Shown here one piece after another: positions 57,896 to 64,000 of a DNA stretch of 64,000 nucleotides. A program made the translations under genes and the position numbers. Origin of the DNA: Tetracentron sinense (Eukaryota > Streptophyta > Magnoliopsida > Trochodendrales > Trochodendraceae); the NCBI GenBank assembly GCA_015143295.1, contig CM026562.1:5990639-6054638 (forward strand), in the 5' to 3' direction. The notes below the pieces were generated by a model. That model was not told the origin of the DNA. It worked only from the letters and a program-made list of their open reading frames with translations, and searched no databases. Within the stretch, counting starts at the first letter, position 1. Every line of letters starts with the position of its first letter.

Positions 57896-59304
57896 GGTGG
57901 CGTTTGGTAACACTAATTTAAATAGGTAGAGCTTATTTGAAAATTGTGCTTAGTTGGACTTTAGATTGTTAAGTTGAAGATTAATTGAATGTCTACATCC
58001 TTTTGAAGTAGAGATTTTAGATGTAAAAACTTCTACTTTTAAAAAGTAGCTCATAACTACTTTTTTCTTTAGAGCTAAAACATATACTTCAAAAAGATGT
58101 AGACATCCAATTAACCTTTAACTTAACAATCTAAAGTCTAACTAAGCACAATTTTCAAATAAGTTGTACCCATAGTTGTTAAAGGCATCGCCTCAGGCGG
58201 TCGCCTAGGCGACCAGGTGCTCTGTTGGGCTCAGGCGGTCATTATTAAAAATCTAATATATATAATATTATTACTGTTTAAAGATATAAAAATTTATTTT
58301 ATTTGAATATGATTGTTTGGTAACAAAAAAATATACTATTTTATATATTTCTCATATCTTTTAAAATATAATATGTTAGTATTTGTATATCTTACAAAAA
58401 ATAGTTTGCAGATAAAAGAAAAAAAAAAGATAAACGGTGTCAAGTATGTTTCTATCATGTTAACTTGTTCTCTCTCTTAATGGGTGGACCAAATGATCTC
58501 TCTCCCTCTGTTTATGGGTGGACCATTTAGTCCCCATTTGTTTTTTTCCATGGTTGTTAAATTACAACTAACTCAGGCGGCCCAATAAAAAATTAAGAGC
58601 CTTTAAATGCCCTAAATTCCTTCAACCCCCCCCCCCAAAAAAAAACTCTCTTAAACTTATATTTAAATGAGTCTTTTATAATTTAAACAAGTGCAAACCC
58701 TATAGTTATATATTTTACTTATCAATATTATTTTTATTACTTATCTTGAGTATAATCAATAAAAAGAAATAAATGAGAGTAAGCGGTACGACATCTCCCT
58801 CTCTCCCCTCTCTTCTTTTTCCCTTGTTCAGCGTCACATTTGATTGTCGGGCTATTTTTTGGTTTTATTCAGTCTTATATTCTCTCTCCTCTCTCCTCTC
58901 TCTTCTCTCTCTTTCCTGTTGGGCTGTCTATTTCTTATCACTCAAAATCTCTCCCCCTCTTTCAGCAGTCATTGTAGACTTAATTTTTATTTTATTTTTT
59001 TCCAACACTTGAAATCCCCCTTTATTATTCTTAGAACTGTCTCTAGCGATGGTTTTATCAAAGTACGTATTGACAATTATGTAATTTATATGAATGTAGA
59101 ACCTCTTATAAAAGAAAATGCATCATACATAGATCTCATATTAAGGGGAATTTCCGCAACAAAAAGTTCATCAGGCGATGCCTCGGGCGCCTCAGGCTAC
59201 CGACTCAGGCGTCCATGGGGTTTGCCGCCTCAAGTCGCCTGGTCGCCTGGTCGCCTTGACAACTATGACTGTACCTATTTAGATTAGTTTTACCAAACGC
59301 CACC
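57896..59304. mobile_element. Fold-back MITE interrupted by a second MITE
   Basis: Terminal repeats GGTGGCGTTTGGTAACACTA (left) and their inverse at the right end (TTTTACCAAACGCCACC). Flanks TAA (57893-57895) and TAG (59305-59307) suggest a 3-bp PIF/Harbinger-like duplication with one mutation. Both arms match for about 100 bp (for example TTAGATTGTTAAGTTGAAG against CTTTAACTTAACAATCTAAA). Without the inner insertion it would be about 304 bp. Confidence 0.65.
58171..59267. mobile_element. Nested MITE with CATAGTTGT termini, 1,097 bp
   Basis: Starts CATAGTTGTTAAAGGC and ends CCTTGACAACTATG. Flanks GTTGTACC (58163-58170) and ACTGTACC (59268-59275) agree at 6 of 8 positions, compatible with an old hAT-type duplication. 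Subterminal regions are full of GCCTCAGGCG/CGCCTGGTCGCC words. Open frames inside are CT-rich artefacts. Confidence 0.6.
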
Positions 59305-59307
59305 TAG

Positions 59308-60240
59308 ATTTTCAAATTACTTTCGTGAAATGCAATTCATGAATTGTGCTGGATGCTTTAAAAGGCAAGCAGAGTAGACCTAGACAGGTGACATTTACTG
59401 ATGTTATAGTAAATTAAGACCGATATTAATTAAAGTACGCGATGCATGCTTAGATTTAAATTATGAATTATTATTTCGCATGTTAAATTAATTACCATGA
59501 ATATTAATGATTGATGTTGTTGAACATGTGTAAGGGTTCATAGAATGAGTTGTGTAAGATATTCAGGAATGGATCCTAGGGCGAGTTGTGTATGGCCCTT
59601 AAATGGTATACCGGATGGTGTAGAGTACAAACCCAGGACTAGAGAATTGTGTGGAGTTGTGTAAAAAACGCGTTCTCTTTTAGGTGAGCTGTGTGAGACC
59701 CCAAGGGATAGGGTGAGCTATGTGAGATCCTAAGGATTCTTATGGTTAATAGAGTAAGTTGAGTATGATCCCTATTGGCTAGAAATGTGAGTATAGAACT
59801 ATTTAATTGATATGCATAAATTGTTAGTCAATTTTATCCTATGATTTGTTAAGGCAATTATGATATGGTGATATTCTTTTGTTGAGCTTTGTGCTCACGG
59901 TTGTTGCTTTGATCCATTTAAGGTAGTGACCGAAGAAGGTAGGGAATCTTCTCACTTAGAGCTACCGGGACAAGAGTAGATTTTGTTATTCAGTTAGAGT
60001 GAAGAGTGAAATGCAGTGAGATAAACCTTGTGTTAAATCCAGATTCATTATATCGATACTTTAGTTACGTGCTTGATATTCTTGTCTGTTTAATGGATTA
60101 TTATTTGACTGATTATCCATTATACCTTGGAATAAGTTTTTGGTTCACCTAATGAGATCTATACAAATATTAGTAATATTGTGTGTAGGTTTTGGGAGCA
60201 TGACACATGCTGATGTGGGAACATTGTAAAGCAAGTAAAT
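59308..60240. repeat. LTR-like remnant with short internal repeats
   Basis: Between about 59548 and 59772 a motif GAG(T/C)TGTGT(A/G)-G--CC recurs about six times (for example GAGTTGTGTAAGAT, GAGTTGTGTATGGCCC, GAGCTGTGTGAGACCC, GAGCTATGTGAGATCC). The 3' part (TTGTGCTCACGG ... TTTGGGAGCATGACACATG) resembles the end of chromovirus-type LTRs. No partner LTR seen. Confidence 0.4.
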
Positions 60241-60784
60241 CAGTCGATGAGGTTCTACGACAGCTACCTTGAGGGATAGACAACTGAATGGGGCCTACCG
60301 GTGTTAGTCATGAGGTGTTGTACCACAAGTAGGTGAATTGCCCTTTGAACACGTTGAAATTAAGACGAAAATAGTTTATTCGAGAGAGGATCTTTTTGGA
60401 ATCTGAAAAATGGTAAAAGAGAATTTTATTATTATACAGAGGGTATATTTGGAATCTTAAATATTGGTTGACACAAGCTTGTGTCTCTTTTATCATACGG
60501 TAATAGATAAACATCAAATTCTCAGGAAGCACTCTCAGTGTCTCCTAAGATAGCAAAATATAGATTCTCAGGGTCATATGCTCATATTTCCTCTCACATT
60601 CAATCAAATATCTGAAACAAAATTCTCGGCTCTCATGAATCGAAACTCTCTTGAATTTGCAAATCTTGAGAAAGAGTTTGAATTATTAGGTAATAAATAG
60701 GCTAAGAGAGAAATTATGCTATAGGGAGCGAGTAAGATAAATTTAAACCACACATTTTTGGGACCTTCGGAAAAGGATTAGTAT
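60241..60784. other. Intergenic DNA, no gene
   Basis: Nothing recognised. Confidence 0.4.
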
Positions 60785-61005
60785 CCAAAATGTCAAATTG
60801 AGGTGGGGAGGCACCCCATGTTGGAGGTTGGGATTCAAGCACTAACACTTGCCTTGCCGCTCAAAGTTGTATCCCTCACATAGAGTAGACCGGTGATTGA
60901 GTCCCTTGGAATGAGGGTGGCATAAGCCCACCGGCTAGCTACAACAATGACTAACCAAACTAACTAGGGTTGCAGCCTAACCATGTGACATGTACATACC
61001 AAAAA
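60785..61005 (+). mobile_element. Possible SINE
   Basis: GGTGGGGAGGCACCCC ... GGTTGGGATTCAAGC (B box-like), body with GGCATAAGCCCACCGGC, tail GGTTGCAGCCTAACCATGTGAC then an A-run. It shares its tail with the copy near 46160-46220. 5' end not clear. Confidence 0.4.
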
Positions 61006-61540
61006 AAGAATTTGGGCACCAACTATCAATTTGGCCCTCCTCGACCATCCTATACTACACCATTAATATATATATATATAATGTATTAGTATATATTAGA
61101 GTTTTGGTAGTAATTTTGATATCATACCCTCATATAGAGGTGGTTATCAAACAAAGATGTTCGGGAACAGCTCGAGCTTGATTCGTTAAAAACTCGAACT
61201 CGTTCGTTTATTTAGTAAACAAGTCAAACTCAAGCTTGGTTTTCGAGCTCGTTTAGTTAACCAGCCAAGCTTGAACACACTCCTACTTGACTCGTTAAAA
61301 GCTTGACTTGATTATATATATAATTAACCTACTAAAATATCTAAATATACTTCATTTAAATTCTAAATATATTTATTATATACTAGTAAAATTAATAATA
61401 TATAATGTATTTTACGTAATAAGAACTTTTTCTGCTTCTTTCCAGTTGTATTCTACAAAGTACATTTTTTTTTTGCCAGTTTTTGGGCATATTGATTTAT
61501 CCTACTAGATAATAGACTAAGGTTAAGTGTTTGGCAGCGA
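61006..61540. other. Intergenic DNA with CTCGAG-rich repeat
   Basis: 61140-61300 alternates AGCTCGAGCTTG, ACTCGAACTCGTT and GAGCTCGTTTAG words, a pattern seen in dispersed plant repeats. The rest is AT-rich. Confidence 0.4.
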
Positions 61541-63830
61541 GAGTCTTCCCATCTTCCTCTGCAACTGTAGAGGATTCTGCCCCATTACCATCCTTGGGAA
61601 GGGAGGTTTTGGGAGGGTTTTCGAATTTCAGACGCCATATGGATTTGCAGAAACCCTAGTTAGTTTTCTCTATTGGAGAATGATGTGGGTAGCGAAACCC
61701 TAAGTTGGGAAATCAAGTAGGCTTTCATGGAGGCCTCGATTGCAGCCACCACCATGGGTGGTGGATCTTCTTCTTGTCCACCTGATCCCAAAGTTTCCGA
61801 CGCTCAAGCTCTTGGAGCCAGATCGGGTGGCTTGAGATTCCCTTTAGGCGATTGCTGCTTGGAGGAGACCCATATCAAGAAGAAACCCTCTGTTTATCAA
61901 GGCGAGCCGGCTTTGTTTTTCTCTGTAGATCAACTTGAGAGGTCGACATCTAATTTCAAGTTTTCTCTAATAGCCAAATGTCCCTACGGCAGGCCAAATC
62001 TGGACGTTCTAAAGGTTTTTCTTATAAAATCCTTGCATACCAGATTAGAATTTTCAGTTGGGATCTTAGATGCAAGACATATTCTGATTCGTTTTGCTTC
62101 ATAGGAGGACTATCTCTCTGTCTGGTTGAAGGAATTCTGTTACATTGCAAGAAAGCTAATCAGATTCATCAAATGGACTCCCTATTTCATGGCCGGGGCT
62201 GAACCTTCAATAATCCCAATTTGGATCAACCTTCTAGGTTTGCCGATTAATCTCTACAATGCCAAAGATTTGATCTCTATTGGAAGCTTGGTGGGGAAAG
62301 TTTTGCTCGTTGATGGACCTATGCGAAAAATAACCAGACCTAGGTTGGCTAGGATCTGTGTGGAAGTGGATATTAGTAAAGAGAAAATCCAGAGGTTTTG
62401 GCTAGGGTTACGCACTTCGAGGAGATGGCAAGATATAGTTTACGAAAAGGATCCATTTTTTTCGTGAGTTGTAAAAAAGTAGGGCTTGCAAAGCTAGAAA
62501 TCATAAAACGTGCAGGAAAGGAGATCGACAGAAAGTGTCTTTCAAAGGAAAAAAAATCATGGAATATGACTCAAAGGGTGGTCTGATCGGAGGTCAAGAG
62601 AATAAAGGCTCAGTTGTTGTTTGTCCAACGATTAATAGGAATCAGGCATGGGTTTTGAAATCGGTTGATAGGCAAACAGGAGTTGAGGACAAGAATCCAA
62701 TTCCTATTCATGAAAATATGGGCAAGGAAGCATTAGGAACTATCTATGGTGCAATACCAAAGACTGTTCTGGAGGATAACGTAGTTGAATTTCAAGCCAT
62801 AAAGGATTTATTCGAAGAGGGATAGTTGAGTGGCAACTTAAAGGGATCAGAGGAAGTGGAAGGTATATCAGAAGACTCACTGGAAGAGGGCGAGATTGAG
62901 TTGGAGACCAAACTGAACAGGTTCAGAAATTAGAGAATGGATCTCAGGAAAATCAGAATCCACAAGAAATTACGACAGAAGAGGAGCCTTTCAACCGAGT
63001 TTCCAGATTTGATACAAGCAAGGGCAGTGGGATCAGAATTAGTAGCTATCTAGATGTCTCACATGGGTGTGATAGTCAGATCAGGGAAGAGCCCCTGTAG
63101 GATCTCCTAGTAGTTTTTCAGAAGAAAATGCCCAAGCGAGGTCTGATGTCAGTGTTAGATCTGGTTTAGACCAAAATATGAAGTCTTCCACATTCGAAAA
63201 CTGATCATGATGACGTTTGTGCTAAGAGTTTAAACCCTCTATCCCATATCAAAATTCTTTTGAAGATCCTTCTTTATTTGACGAAGTGGAGGGCTCTTCA
63301 GATTTTGAAGGAGAGATGATCATAGATCATTTTCTAGTTGAACACCAAAGCTTGCTCAATCCCCTACTAACAACAAAACCTAGATGAGTATTCAATTAGA
63401 AGGAGTTTGTCCAACCTAAGGAGATAATCATTTAAAGCAAGTCAAATTGTCTCTTTGAATCTAGACCGGCAAACGATTTAGAGGTGAAAAACGGGGCAGA
63501 AGCATGTGTCTGCCCCTAGGAGTTTAATTTTTGAAGGTAGATGGGAGGTTGAGCTTCCTAGTGGACTTGGTAGTCAAGAGCAAGTTCGTGACGATATTCT
63601 TGTTGAAGAATTTGAAGAAAAAGATGATTTTCAACTAGTGACATCAAAAAGAAATAAGAAGAAGAAGAAAACTTCAACAATTGATTCTTCTTAAGGAAGA
63701 CCAAAGAGGAAGGTTAGGAAACCAACTCGATTTAAGGAGTAGTTTTATTCTTTGGTAATGTAAGATCCGTTCTTAGTAAAGTCCTATGTATTTGTGGTCT
63801 AAAAAAAAAAATTAGCTTTAAAAAAAAAAA
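61541..63830 (+). mobile_element. LINE ORF1 copy (DUF4283 protein) ending in poly(A)
   Basis: ATG at 61727 opens MEASIAATTMGGGSSSCPP. A DUF4283 domain follows: STSNFKFSLIAKCPYGRPN, FSVGILDARHILIRFAS, then (after a stop at 62102) LSVWLKEFCYIARKLIRF, KWTPYFMAGAEPSIIPIWIN, RPRLARICVEVDISKEKIQR and WQDIVYEKDPFF. DUF4283 is the RNA-binding part of ORF1 in plant L1-like LINEs. Later pieces (EKDDFQLVTSKRNKKKKK) look like the usual ORF1 end. Instead of ORF2, A-runs appear at 63800-63838. Several stops and frameshifts. Confidence 0.75.
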
Positions 63831-64000
63831 AAAAAAAATCATTATTAGAATATCCTTTATACAATTATGAACTTTTCTTAAAATTTTAGGTACCACTATA
63901 ATTTTTTAAAAAAAAACCTATACGAGGATAATAAAGTAAAATTTAAACCTAATAAATAACTATATCTAATGAATCAAGATGCTCACGAATTACTTGAGCT

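Noticed and set aside
58773..59287. 147-codon Leu/Ser-rich open frame
   Set aside because: Lies inside the nested MITE; it comes from a CT-rich tract and has no domain.

Overview
This window is nuclear DNA of a flowering plant, most likely a eudicot with a large, transposon-rich genome. The evidence is a classic plant extensin, a gene with 11 exons and plant splice sites, an intron-less nuclear tRNA-Leu, and plant lineages of LTR retrotransposons, LINEs, Helitrons, hAT/CACTA remnants and SINEs. Species cannot be told from the sequence. There are only two intact protein genes and one RNA gene; nearly everything else is mobile DNA of different ages, often nested.

Layout. 0-2.1 kb: an extensin with about 30 SPPPP/YYYK repeats (+ strand). 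2.1-5.7 kb: intergenic DNA with a small hAT MITE, a LINE scrap and tRNA-Leu(CAA). 5.7-16.0 kb: a complete but inactivated Ty3/gypsy element of the Tat lineage with 744-bp LTRs and a GGCTC target duplication. It has gag, RT, two RNase H domains and integrase in sense. Between pol and the 3' LTR lies an antisense, intron-containing gene of the gypsy-type transposon protein family with its own TATA box.

16.9-41.5 kb (- strand): a complete 11-exon lysophosphatidic acid acyltransferase gene (LPAT2-like, 387 aa, all splice junctions consistent) spread over 24.6 kb. Its large introns hold three LINE fragments of one L1-like family, an RTE-type LINE, a 1-kb Helitron ending 52 bp from an exon, hAT MITEs, tandem duplications and a dead DUF642 gene copy.

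41.5-47.4 kb: LPAT2 promoter side, a CACTA terminus, fold-back repeats, a small Helitron and two tRNA-derived SINEs. 47.4-52.3 kb: the 5' half of an Ogre/Tat-like retrotransposon (2-kb LTR, PBS, gag with in-frame stops). Its LTR carries four 27-nt palindromes at about 48-bp steps upstream of a TATA box, and a ten-unit tandem array. 52.75-54.69 kb: a young 5'-truncated LINE with a perfect 19-bp target duplication. 55.4-64 kb: a hAT transposase remnant, a MITE nested inside a fold-back MITE, an LTR-like remnant and a LINE ORF1 copy ending in poly(A).

The two host genes do not form a pathway: extensin is a cell-wall structural protein, LPAT2 an ER membrane enzyme of glycerolipid synthesis. The most interesting material is regulatory and structural sequence inside the retrotransposons. 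All coordinates and translations were read by eye; splice sites and domain calls have not been checked by alignment.
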